Shown here: positions 16,916 through 25,063 of the stretch, piece by piece
How the letters are laid out: every line of letters starts with the position of its first letter
Position numbering within the stretch: the first letter of the stretch is position 1
NCBI GenBank assembly: GCA_963837105.1
Contig: CAWIMG010000035.1
Location: forward strand, 62,001-126,000
Source: UBA9676 sp963837105
Lineage (GTDB): Bacteria > Actinomycetota > Actinomycetes > Streptosporangiales > Streptosporangiaceae
Direction: 5' to 3'
DNA length: 64,000 nt
Program-made: the position numbers and the translations under genes
The notes under the pieces: model-generated
What the model saw: the letters and a program-made list of their open reading frames with translations, nothing else
What the model was told of the DNA's origin: nothing
The model's database searches: none

Positions 16916-16987
16916 TTTGACTCCTTTCGCCACCACGGCTAGTGTCACGACTATACCTGATTTTACCCATTACACAGGAGGTGTGCG
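16916..16987. promoter_or_regulatory. Divergent promoter between CGNR and EamA genes
   Basis: A 72-base gap that is A/T-rich for this genome, with CGACTATACCTGATTTTACC and an ACAGGAGGTG ribosome site for the exporter. A partly palindromic TAGTGTCACGACTA at about 16940 could be a binding site for the neighbouring regulator. This is inferred from arrangement. Confidence 0.35.
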
Positions 16988-18007
16988 ATGACGCCCCGCC
17001 AGCCGCATGGCACCCGGTCCGCCCGCGGCGGCGCCGGACTGGCCCTGGCCGTGCTGGCGGCCGCCACCTTCGGGACCTCGGGCACGTTCGGCTCCTCGCT
17101 GATCGTGGCGGGCTGGAGCCCGGCCGCGGCGGTGATCGCCCGGATCGCCGGGGCTGCGGTCATCCTTACCGTCCCGGCGCTGCTGCAACTGCGCGGTCGG
17201 TGGGCACTGCTCCGCCGGGGCGCGGGGCAGGCGGTGGCCTACGGCATGATCGCGGTGGCCGGCTGCCAGCTGTTCTTCTTCAGTGCGATCCAGCGCCTTC
17301 CGGTGGGCGTCGCGCTGCTGCTGGAGTACCTGGGCGTGGTGCTGGTGGTCGGCTGGCTGTGGCTGCGGCACGGCCAGCGGCCCCGGCGGCTGACCGCGAT
17401 CGGCGGATCGGCCGCGATCATCGGCCTGGTCCTGGTGCTCAACCTGGCCGGCTCTGCCCACGTCAGCCTGGCCGGGGTGATGTGGGGACTGCTGGCCGCG
17501 GTCGGGCTGGCGGTCTACTACCTGCTGTCAGCGGCCGAGCACACCGAACCGCTGCCGCCGATCGTCATGGCCTGGGCCGCGATGTGCACCGGCGCGGCCA
17601 CTCTGCTCGTGCTGGGCCGGCTCGGGCTGCTGCCCATCAGCTACCGGACCGGCGACGTCGCGTTCCTCGGGCACCGCGTCAGCTGGATCGTGCCAGTGCT
17701 GGGCCTGTCGCTGGTAGCTGCCGTCATCGCCTACGTGGCGGGGATCGGTGCCGCCCGCCGGCTGGGCGCGAAACTGGCGTCCTTCGTCGGCCTGGCCGAG
17801 GTGCTGTTCGCGATCGGATTCGCCTGGCTGCTGCTGGGCCAGCTGCCCTCGCCGGTGCAGTTCCTCGGTGGCGCGTTCATCCTGGCCGGAGTCACCCTGG
17901 TCCGGGTGGACGAACTGCGTGACGGGCCTGGGCCTGAGCCCGTGCCGCCGGCCACGGATAAGGCCGGCGCCCCGGCACTGGCCAGCGCCCGGGCGGCCCG
18001 CGACTAG
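16988..18007 (+). CDS. EamA/DMT-family exporter
   Basis: A 339-residue membrane protein with an ACAGGAGGTG ribosome site before ATG 16988. Ten hydrophobic helices form two EamA repeats: the first has LAVLAAATFGTSGTFGSSLI and AVAGCQLFFFSAIQRLPVGV, the second WGLLAAVGLAVYYLLSAA and LASFVGLAEVLFAIGFAWLL. These drug/metabolite transporters export amino acids, purines or drugs; the substrate cannot be read here. The divergent CGNR regulator suggests inducible expression. The last 35 residues form a cytoplasmic Pro/Ala-rich tail. Confidence 0.85.
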   Translation: MTPRQPHGTRSARGGAGLALAVLAAATFGTSGTFGSSLIVAGWSPAAAVIARIAGAAVILTVPALLQLRGRWALLRRGAGQAVAYGMIAVAGCQLFFFSAIQRLPVGVALLLEYLGVVLVVGWLWLRHGQRPRRLTAIGGSAAIIGLVLVLNLAGSAHVSLAGVMWGLLAAVGLAVYYLLSAAEHTEPLPPIVMAWAAMCTGAATLLVLGRLGLLPISYRTGDVAFLGHRVSWIVPVLGLSLVAAVIAYVAGIGAARRLGAKLASFVGLAEVLFAIGFAWLLLGQLPSPVQFLGGAFILAGVTLVRVDELRDGPGPEPVPPATDKAGAPALASARAARD

Positions 18008-18052
18008 GGCTGGGCTCAGCCCGCCCTCGTCACTGCGGGGCTAGCGGCCCCG
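18007..18052. terminator. Hairpins between convergent genes
   Basis: GGGCTG (18007-18012) pairs with CAGCCC (18017-18022), and GGGGC (18037-18041) pairs with GCCCC (18047-18051). The hairpins lie right after the exporter stop and before the convergent DUF5302 gene. Probable terminators; no U-run is present, as is usual in GC-rich actinobacteria. Confidence 0.45.
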
Positions 18053-18108
18053 GCAAGAACGCCGGGATGCGGGGTCCCGCGAGCCCGGCAGTCCTGTTGC
18101 CGGGTCTT

Positions 18109-18390
18109 TCAGCCGCTCTTGCGCCGGAACGAGCGCCGGTGCCGGGCCGGGCCCTGCGCACCGTGAATCTTGCCGGCCCCCTTGCCCTGGCCGGTGGCGC
18201 TGGCCCCGGCCTCGCGGGCCCGCTTGCGTTCCAGCGCCTCCCGGAACTTGCGTCTCGACTCGTCTTCGGGAGCCGCCGCGTCCCCGGGAGCCGCCGCGTC
18301 CCCGGGAACCACCCCGTCTCCGGGAACCGCCCTGTCCTGTGGAGCGGCCCCGTCCTCAGCCCCGGCTGGCCCCGACACGGTCTCCGCCAT
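18109..18390 (-). CDS. DUF5302 family protein
   Basis: Starts at ATG 18390 with ACAGGAGGCC upstream. The N-terminal half is an acidic linker containing the repeat VPGD-VVPGD-AAPGD-AAPED (15-base DNA repeats). The C-terminal half is the conserved basic part: ESRRKFREALERKRAREAG, then KIHGAQGPARHRRSFRRKSG. DUF5302 proteins are short and actinobacteria-specific; their highly charged composition suggests nucleic-acid or ribosome association, but the role is unknown. Confidence 0.75.
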   Translation of the reverse strand: MAETVSGPAGAEDGAAPQDRAVPGDGVVPGDAAAPGDAAAPEDESRRKFREALERKRAREAGASATGQGKGAGKIHGAQGPARHRRSFRRKSG

Positions 18391-18531
18391 GACGGCCTCC
18401 TGTTCTGCGACCGGTACCTGCCCAGCCTGGCACATCCGCTAACCCGGCCGGGCTGCGGCCGCCCGCCACCAGCATGCCCAACGGCGGTGCCCGCCCGCTC
18501 CCGTCACCCCGCCGCCGCCCGGCGGCGCACA

Positions 18532-20187
18532 ATGGGGGTCATGGCGGTGTGGCGTGCCCTGACCAAGCCGATGAGGTATGCGGCACTGGCATCCGGCGTG
18601 CTTCCGGTGTTCGCTTTCCCGGCCGCCAACCTGGAGTTCCTGGCCTGGTTCGGGCTGGTGCCAGGGCTGCTCATCATGCGCGCGGCACCGTCGGCGCGGG
18701 AGGCGGCGGTCCGGGGCTGGTGGTTCGGCGCCGGCTTCATCCTGGCCGCCCACTACTGGCTCACGCCCAACATCGGCCCGGCCCTGCTGCTGGTGGCGAT
18801 CGTGCTGGGCGCGCTGTGGATACCGGTGGCGGTCTGCACCTGGCTGCTGCTGCGTCCCCCGGCTGGCCAGGGCACGAGCGGCATCACTGCCGCCCGCGCG
18901 GTGGCCGCGCTGCTGGTGGTGCCCAGCTGGTGGCTGGTGATCGAGTGGATCCGGTCCTGGCAGGCGCTGGGCGGGCCGTGGGCGCTGCTGGGGGTCAGCC
19001 AGTGGCAGCACCCGGCGGTGCTGGGACTGGCCGCGGTCGGCGGGGTGTGGCTGGTTAGCTTCGCGATCGTGGCCGCTAACACCGGCATTGTCATCCTGCT
19101 GACCGGGGGCCGCCTGGTCATCCGGGCGGTGGGTGCGATGGCGGTGGCGGTGGCGCTCGCGGCTGGCCCGGTCGCGTTCGCGCTCACGCCGCCGCCTCAT
19201 CCCACCCGGTTCCTGACGGTGGCGCTGGTGCAGCCCGGCGTCCAACCGGGCCCGGACGCCAGCCAGCGGCTCTCGGCCGGGCTGGCCAGCCACCATCCGG
19301 GCCTGATCGTGTGGGGGGAGAGCAGCGCCGACACCGACCTCGCCCGGTCACCCCGGCTGCGGGCCCGGCTGGCCGCACTCTCCGCGGCCGACGGCGCGCA
19401 AATCCTGGCCGACCAGGACACTGTGATCGCCGGGATGAAGTCCAAGACCGCGGTCCTGCTCGGGCCGGACGGGATCGTGGCCACCTACACCAAGTCGCGG
19501 CTGGTGCCGTTCGGCGAGTACATCCCGTTCCGGCAGCAGCTCAGCTGGCTGACCAGGATCAGCAAGGCGGCGCCGGTGAACATGGTGCCCGGACCGGGCG
19601 CGAAAACGATGCGGATCACCACCCCCGGCGGGCGGCAGGTCACCATCGGGGTGCTGATCTGCTTCGAGTCCGCGTTCCCTGACATGTCGCGGGTGGACGC
19701 CCGGCGGGGCGCGCAGCTGATCGTCTACCAGACCTCTGACTCCACCTTCCAGCAGAGCTGGGCACCGGCCCAGCACGCGTCGCTGGGCGCGGTACGGGCC
19801 GCCGAGACCGGCCGGCCGGTCGTGCAGGCCGCGCTGACCGGCGACAGCGTGGCCTTCGACGCGCAGGGGCGGCTGCTGGCCCGGCTGACCACCAGCCAGC
19901 GCGGGATCCTGCTCGTGCGGCTGGGACTCGCCCCGGCCACGGCGCTGACCCCGTTCGACCGCATCGGTGAGGTCGTCCCCTGGACCGCCATCGGCATCGC
20001 GCTGCTGTCCGCCGCCTTGCTGATCTATCTGCGGCGCCCGCGTGGCACGGCCGCGCTACAGTTGGACGGGAACTCAGGGCTAGTCACATCCGTCTCTACA
20101 CTGAGCAGTTCGGCCGGCCGCGAGGCCGGTTCCGGGCCTACCGGGCAGGGCGAGAGTTCGGCGCCCTCATCGCAGTCAGGCCAGTGA
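18532..20187 (+). CDS. lnt: Apolipoprotein N-acyltransferase, second copy
   Basis: A 551-residue protein read from ATG 18532 (ATG 18541 is equally possible). Upstream sequence in the same frame lies opposite the DUF5302 gene and is not needed. Several membrane helices at about 15-210 (VLPVFAFPAANLEFLAWFGL, LLLVAIVLGALWIPVAV) precede a CN-hydrolase domain with Glu263 (VWGESSAD), Lys321 (YTKSRLVPFGEYIPF) and Cys377 (LICFESAFP). A final helix and a Ser/Gly-rich tail follow. Motifs are complete, so it should be active. Compared with the first copy it lacks the long N-terminal extension. A strong hairpin terminator follows the gene. Confidence 0.9.
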   Translation: MGVMAVWRALTKPMRYAALASGVLPVFAFPAANLEFLAWFGLVPGLLIMRAAPSAREAAVRGWWFGAGFILAAHYWLTPNIGPALLLVAIVLGALWIPVAVCTWLLLRPPAGQGTSGITAARAVAALLVVPSWWLVIEWIRSWQALGGPWALLGVSQWQHPAVLGLAAVGGVWLVSFAIVAANTGIVILLTGGRLVIRAVGAMAVAVALAAGPVAFALTPPPHPTRFLTVALVQPGVQPGPDASQRLSAGLASHHPGLIVWGESSADTDLARSPRLRARLAALSAADGAQILADQDTVIAGMKSKTAVLLGPDGIVATYTKSRLVPFGEYIPFRQQLSWLTRISKAAPVNMVPGPGAKTMRITTPGGRQVTIGVLICFESAFPDMSRVDARRGAQLIVYQTSDSTFQQSWAPAQHASLGAVRAAETGRPVVQAALTGDSVAFDAQGRLLARLTTSQRGILLVRLGLAPATALTPFDRIGEVVPWTAIGIALLSAALLIYLRRPRGTAALQLDGNSGLVTSVSTLSSSAGREAGSGPTGQGESSAPSSQSGQ

Positions 20188-20192
20188 GCCAG

Positions 20193-20217
20193 GCCACGGG
20201 CGGGGACCGCCCGTGGC
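20193..20217 (+). terminator. Perfect 11-bp hairpin terminator after lnt copy 2
   Basis: GCCACGGGCGG (20193-20203), loop GGA, CCGCCCGTGGC (20207-20217), followed by TCTTCGG. It begins six bases after the lnt stop and separates it from the L,D-transpeptidase gene. Confidence 0.7.
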
Positions 20218-20247
20218 TCTTCGGATCAGCGCAACAGGAGGATCAGG

Positions 20248-21558
20248 GTGCGGGAGAGCGTCCACACTCGCCCAGACCGGCGCTACCACCCCAGCCGCCG
20301 GGCCAGGCTGGGCGTCATTGCCATGACCGGAGCCGCGGCGCTGCTGGCGGCGGCCTGTTCCAGCGCACCGGGCCACCAGGCAGGCGGCAACACCGGTCAC
20401 GCCTCACCGTCGGTGTCGCCGCCAGCCCAGCTGACAATCACCCCGGCCAACGGCAGCAAGCACGTGAACCCCAGCAAGGGCATCACGGTCGCCGCTATCC
20501 AGGGCAAGATCAGTAACGTGACCGTCGCCACCGGCAGCGACGCGGTGCCCGGGGTGCTTGCGCCCGGCGGGCAGTCCTGGCAGACCAAGTGGCCCCTCCG
20601 GCCGAGCACGAAGTACAGCGTGACGGCGACCGCGGTCAACCCGTCGGGCAAGACGGTCACCGCGACCAGTTCGTTCCGCACCCTGACCCCGTCGGCCACC
20701 ATGTCGGCCATCACCGCGCTCGGCGACCAGACCTATGGCGTGGGCATGCCGATCATGATCACCTTCAGCTCCCCGGTCACCCCCGCCCACCGGGCCGCGG
20801 TGGAGAAGGCGATCGAGATCAAGAGCTCGAAGCCGGTGACCGGGGCCTGGATGTGGGACGGCAACGAGGCACTGGACTTCCGCACCCAGGTCTACTGGCC
20901 ACAGCACACCAACGTCAGCTTCGTGGCCCACTTCAACGGCCTGGAGTTCGCCCCCGGCGTGTTCGGCACCGCCAACCTGAGCCAGGCATTCCACATCGGC
21001 AACTCGCTGATCGGGGTGACCAGTACCCGGACCCACCACACCCGGATCTACTGGAAGAACAAGCTGTTCGCGGTCTGGCCGGACTCCAGCGGCATGCCCG
21101 GTGACGACACCGCCGACGGCACCTACCTGACCATCGAGAAGGCCAACCCGACGCTGATGAGCGGGCCCGGCTACCACAACGTCCCGGTCTACTGGTCGGT
21201 CCGGTTCACCTGGAGCGGCAACTACTACCACGCCGCGCCGTGGTCGCTGTACGAGCAAGGGTTCACCAACGTCAGCCACGGCTGCGTGAACCTGTCCCCG
21301 ACCAACGCCGAGACCTACTACAACTGGGCGGTGCCCGGCGACCCGATCACCATCACCGGCAGCCCGTCCACCGGTATCTGGAACGACGGCTACACCGAGT
21401 GGTTCTACAGCTGGAACCAGCTGCTCAAGCACAGCGCCACCCATCTAGCGGTGCAGGCCGGCCCAGACGGCAGCACTTTGGTCAACCCGGCCACGCTGCC
21501 CCCGGCGCCGACCGGGGTGCTGTACGCGCCGAAGCCGCTTAACTACCTCGCCGGATGA
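20248..21558 (+). CDS. Lipoprotein L,D-transpeptidase with Ig-like domains
   Basis: A 436-residue protein starting at GTG 20248 (CAGGAGGATCAGG upstream). An N-terminal basic region and ALLAAACSS lipobox show export and lipidation. Two Ig-like beta domains occupy about 50-250 (AQLTITPANGSKHVNPSKGI, VNPSGKTVTATSSF). The YkuD catalytic domain follows, with the motif SHGCVNLSP and catalytic Cys346. This is the domain order of mycobacterial LdtMt2-type enzymes, which form 3-3 cross-links in peptidoglycan. A Trp-rich segment after the motif (DGYTEWFYSWNQLLKH) matches the C-terminal cap of that group. It is bounded by terminators on both sides. Confidence 0.92.
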   Translation: MRESVHTRPDRRYHPSRRARLGVIAMTGAAALLAAACSSAPGHQAGGNTGHASPSVSPPAQLTITPANGSKHVNPSKGITVAAIQGKISNVTVATGSDAVPGVLAPGGQSWQTKWPLRPSTKYSVTATAVNPSGKTVTATSSFRTLTPSATMSAITALGDQTYGVGMPIMITFSSPVTPAHRAAVEKAIEIKSSKPVTGAWMWDGNEALDFRTQVYWPQHTNVSFVAHFNGLEFAPGVFGTANLSQAFHIGNSLIGVTSTRTHHTRIYWKNKLFAVWPDSSGMPGDDTADGTYLTIEKANPTLMSGPGYHNVPVYWSVRFTWSGNYYHAAPWSLYEQGFTNVSHGCVNLSPTNAETYYNWAVPGDPITITGSPSTGIWNDGYTEWFYSWNQLLKHSATHLAVQAGPDGSTLVNPATLPPAPTGVLYAPKPLNYLAG

Positions 21559-21574
21559 GCTAGCACCGGCACCT

Positions 21575-21617
21575 GAGCTGGCCGGGCCGGAGCGGGAAGC
21601 TCCAGCCCGGCCAGCTC
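21575..21617. terminator. Long bidirectional hairpin terminator
   Basis: GAGCTGGCCGGGC (21575-21587) pairs perfectly with GCCCGGCCAGCTC (21605-21617); inside, GGAGC pairs with GCTCC around a five-base loop after one mismatch. It lies between the convergent L,D-transpeptidase and flavoprotein genes and should end transcription from both sides. Confidence 0.8.
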
Positions 21618-21644
21618 GTTAGTGGCAGGCACCAAGAGCGGTGA

Positions 21645-22871
21645 TCAGTGGCCGCCGCGGCCAGCCGCCAGCCCGGCGGTGCGCTGGACCAGTGCCGCGG
21701 TCCAGGCGGCCGGGCGCGGCTGCGCCCCGTCCACCAGCCCGTTCCAGTACAGCGACCAGGTGCCGGCCACCAGCCGCCGCACACCCGGCGCGGTGATCAG
21801 CCGGACCCCGGCGGAGGCGAGCCGGGGCCGCCGCAGCAGCAGCGACTGAAGCGCGCTGGCCCCGGGCAGATAGCCGCCAACCGCCGCGGCCAGCGCGCGG
21901 GTGTAGCCGGGGCCGGGGTCGGCCGGGCAGCCGAGCACCGCCTGGGCGGCCAGCCGGGCGCTGACCATGGCCGGCCCGATCCCCTCCCCCTGCAGCGGGT
22001 TGATCAGCCCGGCGGCGTCGCCGACGAGCAGCACGTTCCCGGCCGCGGGCGGCGTGCCGCTGCCACCCATCCGCAGCCAGCCGCCCATCACCTGCCCGGG
22101 CTGGACCCCGGGACTGAGGACACCCCGCCGGGCCAGCAGCGCGCAGAACCGCGCCAGGTCGTCCCGCAGCGGCGCCGATCGCCGGGTGCTGCCGAGACCG
22201 ACCCCGATGCCCACGTTCGCCTGGCCGTCCGCACCCGGGAACAGCCATCCGTAGCCCGGGTAGATCCGCCATGGCGCGGCGTCCAGCAGCACCAGCAGCG
22301 GCAGCGGCACTTCTGCGGGCAGGTAGGCACGGATGGCGAAGCCCCACAGCGCCGTCTCCGGCCGCAGCATCCCGGCCAGCCGGGCGACCGGGCTGAGCGC
22401 CCCGTCCGCGCCGATGACCGTGCCCGCCGCCAGCCGCTGCCCGCCGCTGGTGACAACGGCGCGCAGGGTGCTGGCCGGGCCTGCCTCGACACCGGCGATC
22501 CTGGCCCGCACCGGGTGCGCCCCGGCGGCGATCGCCGCCTCCCGCAGTGCGTGGTCGAAGCCGATCCGCGGTGACACCACCCCATGTCCCGGGTAGCTGC
22601 GCCCGGGAAAGGCGGGCAGCCGGCTCGCCTGCCCGGACGGGCCGACCGCGAGCAGGTCGGATCCCTGCCCCGCGGTCGGCACGGTCAGGCCCAGGTCGGC
22701 CAGGACCTGCACGCCCCGCGGGCCGACCAGGTCACCGCAGGCCTTGTCACGCGGGAAGGCGGCCTTGTCGACGAGCGCGACGCTGGCCCCGGCCCGGGCC
22801 AGCACCAGCGCGGCGACGCTGCCGGCCGGGCCCGCTCCCGCCACGACGGCGTCGAAGGAGTGGTCCGTCAT
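21645..22871 (-). CDS. Geranylgeranyl-reductase-family FAD oxidoreductase
   Basis: A 408-residue flavoprotein starting at ATG 22871, overlapping the upstream stop (ATGA). The N-terminus is a Rossmann FAD site, DAVVAGAGPAGSVAALVLAR, then DKAAFPRDKACGDLVGPRG, typical of geranylgeranyl reductases. The second FAD motif LVGDAAGLINPLQGEGIGPA lies near residue 270. Such enzymes saturate isoprenoid chains; in actinobacteria relatives hydrogenate the menaquinone tail. Third gene of a tightly overlapping operon behind a UbiE-type methyltransferase, so a quinone or isoprenoid lipid substrate is likely. The assignment to menaquinone is inference. Confidence 0.85.
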   Translation of the reverse strand: MTDHSFDAVVAGAGPAGSVAALVLARAGASVALVDKAAFPRDKACGDLVGPRGVQVLADLGLTVPTAGQGSDLLAVGPSGQASRLPAFPGRSYPGHGVVSPRIGFDHALREAAIAAGAHPVRARIAGVEAGPASTLRAVVTSGGQRLAAGTVIGADGALSPVARLAGMLRPETALWGFAIRAYLPAEVPLPLLVLLDAAPWRIYPGYGWLFPGADGQANVGIGVGLGSTRRSAPLRDDLARFCALLARRGVLSPGVQPGQVMGGWLRMGGSGTPPAAGNVLLVGDAAGLINPLQGEGIGPAMVSARLAAQAVLGCPADPGPGYTRALAAAVGGYLPGASALQSLLLRRPRLASAGVRLITAPGVRRLVAGTWSLYWNGLVDGAQPRPAAWTAALVQRTAGLAAGRGGH

Positions 22872-23593
22872 CGGGCGAGCACCATGGCCAGTGCCACCGC
22901 GCCGGTCGCCCAGACGAAGAAGCGCAGCGCCCGCTCGATGGGGGCCAGCAGGTCGGCCCGGGCCAGTTGCCGTTCCGCGCCGTCGGTGAAGGTGATCCGG
23001 ACGGACACCCCGCTCACCCGCCGCCGAAGGGTCCGGGCGGGGGTGCTCAGCGCCCGCTGGCCCAGGGACAGGAAGAACGCGGCCACCGCGGTCACCCCGG
23101 CCGCCCAGGACAGGGTCCAGTGCTGGGCGTAGGCGCCCACCAGTGCCGGGAACGAGCCCCAGGACAACGCGAACCAGATGTCGCTGTGCAGCCGGCCGCC
23201 GAACAGCTCCAGGTTGTACCCGAACACCAGCAGCCCGCCCGCGATCACGAACGGCAGCAGCCGCAGCCCGCCGACGACCAGGCCCATCACCATGGCGCAG
23301 CCGATGGCGGCGGCGGCGGTGACAGCCAGCACGGTGGAGCTGATGCCGGTGCCGAGCGGCCGTCCCTTCAGCTCGTCCAGCGCGTGCGCGCCGATTCCCA
23401 CCGCCAGGAAGAACGCGAGCAGCGTGCCGCCCAGCCGCCACAGGATCAGCGGCGGCATGACGGCCGCCCCCATCACCACATAGGACAGATGCCAGAGGGT
23501 GTAAGGCGGGTGGAGCAGGGTCACCCAGTCGCCGGGTCCCCCCGTGCCGCGGCCGACCGCATAGAAGGCGGGCCGTTCCGGGGAGTCGCTCAC
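22868..23593 (-). CDS. Integral membrane protein of the quinone-like operon
   Basis: A 241-residue protein starting at GTG 23593, overlapping the methyltransferase stop (GTGA) and overlapping the next start by four bases. It has about seven membrane helices, with features such as LLHPPYTLWHLSYVVMGAAV, AVGIGAHALDELKGRPLGTG and LLVFGYNLELFGGRLHSDIW. Conserved-looking His and Asp residues at helix ends could bind a metal or form an active site. Position between methyltransferase and reductase suggests a prenyl-lipid enzyme, chaperone or carrier. No experimental function is known to me. Confidence 0.7.
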   Translation of the reverse strand: MSDSPERPAFYAVGRGTGGPGDWVTLLHPPYTLWHLSYVVMGAAVMPPLILWRLGGTLLAFFLAVGIGAHALDELKGRPLGTGISSTVLAVTAAAAIGCAMVMGLVVGGLRLLPFVIAGGLLVFGYNLELFGGRLHSDIWFALSWGSFPALVGAYAQHWTLSWAAGVTAVAAFFLSLGQRALSTPARTLRRRVSGVSVRITFTDGAERQLARADLLAPIERALRFFVWATGAVALAMVLAR

Positions 23594-24336
23594 GAACCCC
23601 CCTTGCGGCCCCACATGATCAGCCCGCCGCCCATGCTCATCAGCCTGATCCCGACCTCGGTCATCCCCGCCGCCCGCCAGGCGTCGATGTGCGCGCGCAC
23701 CGGGTACCGCTGGTAATGGGTGGTGATGCTCGGTCCCAGGAACCGGCCGACCTCGAACCAGGCCGGGCCGCCGGTGACCACGCCCAGCACCGGCAGGGCC
23801 AGCCGGGTGTAGCACCACCAGGCGGTGTGCCAGAGCGGCTGCGGCGGGACGGCGAACTCCAGGCTGGCCATGGTCCCGCCGGGGCGCAGGCAGCGCGCCA
23901 TCTCGGCGACGGTCGCGGCCGGGTCCGGCACGTACCGCAGCAGGTAGGAGAAGGTCAGCCCGTCGAACGTGGCGTCGGGGAAGGGCAGCTGGTCGGCCCG
24001 GCCGGCCGCCAGCGCGACCCGGCCACCCGGGCTCGGCCGCCGCACCTGCGGCAACCCGGCCCGCAGCATGGGCTCGTTGAGATCGATCCCGGCGACATCG
24101 GCGCCGGTCCGGCTGGCCACCGCGAGCGCGATCCCGGCCGGGCCGGTTGCCACGTCCAGCACCAGCCGCGGCGACCCGGCCGCGGTCCGCTCCACCACGG
24201 CCCGGCGCCAGCGCCGGTCCTGGCCGAGCGAGAGCAGGTAGGCGAGCCGGTCGTAGCGTGCGGGCAGGCCCGCGAAGACGGCACGGGCCACCGGCTCGCC
24301 GCGCAGGCGGGCGTCGCTGGCGGGGGGTGCCGTCAC
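23590..24336 (-). CDS. UbiE/MenG-type SAM methyltransferase
   Basis: Read from GTG 24336, giving 248 residues; upstream in-frame codons to 24480 lack a conserved pattern. Class I methyltransferase motifs are seen: VLDVATGPAGIALAVASRTG (motif I), AGIDLNEPMLRAG, LPFPDATFDGLTFSYLLRYV (motif III-like) and EMARCLRPGGTMASLEFAVP. The DVATGPAG site and LLRYVPD loop fit the UbiE/COQ5 family, which methylates demethylmenaquinone. Start of a three-gene operon with four-base overlaps, together with a membrane protein and a geranylgeranyl-reductase-like enzyme. Substrate remains inferred. Confidence 0.78.
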   Translation of the reverse strand: MTAPPASDARLRGEPVARAVFAGLPARYDRLAYLLSLGQDRRWRRAVVERTAAGSPRLVLDVATGPAGIALAVASRTGADVAGIDLNEPMLRAGLPQVRRPSPGGRVALAAGRADQLPFPDATFDGLTFSYLLRYVPDPAATVAEMARCLRPGGTMASLEFAVPPQPLWHTAWWCYTRLALPVLGVVTGGPAWFEVGRFLGPSITTHYQRYPVRAHIDAWRAAGMTEVGIRLMSMGGGLIMWGRKGGS

Positions 24337-24538
24337 TGGGCCGGGGCCCCGGGGCTTGCCACCATGGTCGCTCTCACCTGCCGCCGGTTCGGGCCGCCGG
24401 AGCACGGCGGTACGGTCACAAGGCTGCCCGGCAAGCCGGTCACCACTGGTGATAGTGGCATGCGCCACCCGATGGGGCAAGCAGCCCGCCCCCGCTCCGG
24501 GCCGGCCGTGGACAGCGCCCGGCGGCCCCGGGTGCCGG

Positions 24539-24997
24539 TCAGTCCTCGTGTCTCTCGAACCGGCTGACGGCGATCAGCCCGGCCACGAACACGACCACCA
24601 TCGCGAGCAGCAGGGCGAGTTCGGTGGTGTCCACCCGCGTATACGAACTGAGCAGGACCAGGATCCGCCGGATCACGGCCACCAGCCCGACTACGATGAA
24701 CGGCTGTGCCGCCAGCCGGTGTGATCGCAGCGACAGCACCACCGTGTGCACGATCTCCACCAGGATGAGCACCAGCAGCACCTGGTCGAGCAGAATGCTC
24801 CCCCGGGTGGCCACCGGCCAGCGCGAGGTGGCGAAATCCACCAGTGCCGCCACCATCAGGACCGCCGCCAGCGCGATCAGCACCGCCCCGATCGCGATGG
24901 TGACCGCGTCCTGGGCATGCTCCAGCAGCCAGATCGATCCGGCCACCCCGCGCGGGCGGGCGGGCTTGCTGGCTGGCCGGTCGGCCAGATCCGGCAT
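24539..24997 (-). CDS. PsiE-like phosphate-starvation membrane protein
   Basis: A 152-residue membrane protein starting at ATG 24997. Four helices with the PsiE pattern are visible: HAQDAVTIAIGAVLIALAAV, GSILLDQVLLVLILVEIVHT, FIVVGLVAVIRRILVLLSS and LALLLAMVVVFVAGLIAVSR, ending FERHED. PsiE family members are induced on phosphate starvation in enterobacteria; their function is unknown. The next leftward gene group starts 200 bases away. A polyphosphate kinase lies immediately upstream, giving a phosphate-related theme, though cotranscription is not established. Confidence 0.8.
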   Translation of the reverse strand: MPDLADRPASKPARPRGVAGSIWLLEHAQDAVTIAIGAVLIALAAVLMVAALVDFATSRWPVATRGSILLDQVLLVLILVEIVHTVVLSLRSHRLAAQPFIVVGLVAVIRRILVLLSSYTRVDTTELALLLAMVVVFVAGLIAVSRFERHED

Positions 24998-25063
24998 ACG
25001 GCGCCTCCGCAGACCTCGTGCTGGAGATCATTAGACCAGAGCCGGAGGGGTGCCGGCAGGACC

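Noticed and set aside
18067..18531. A longer N-terminus for the second Lnt
   Set aside because: It lies opposite the DUF5302 gene and its repeats; Lnt membrane helices start only after 18532.
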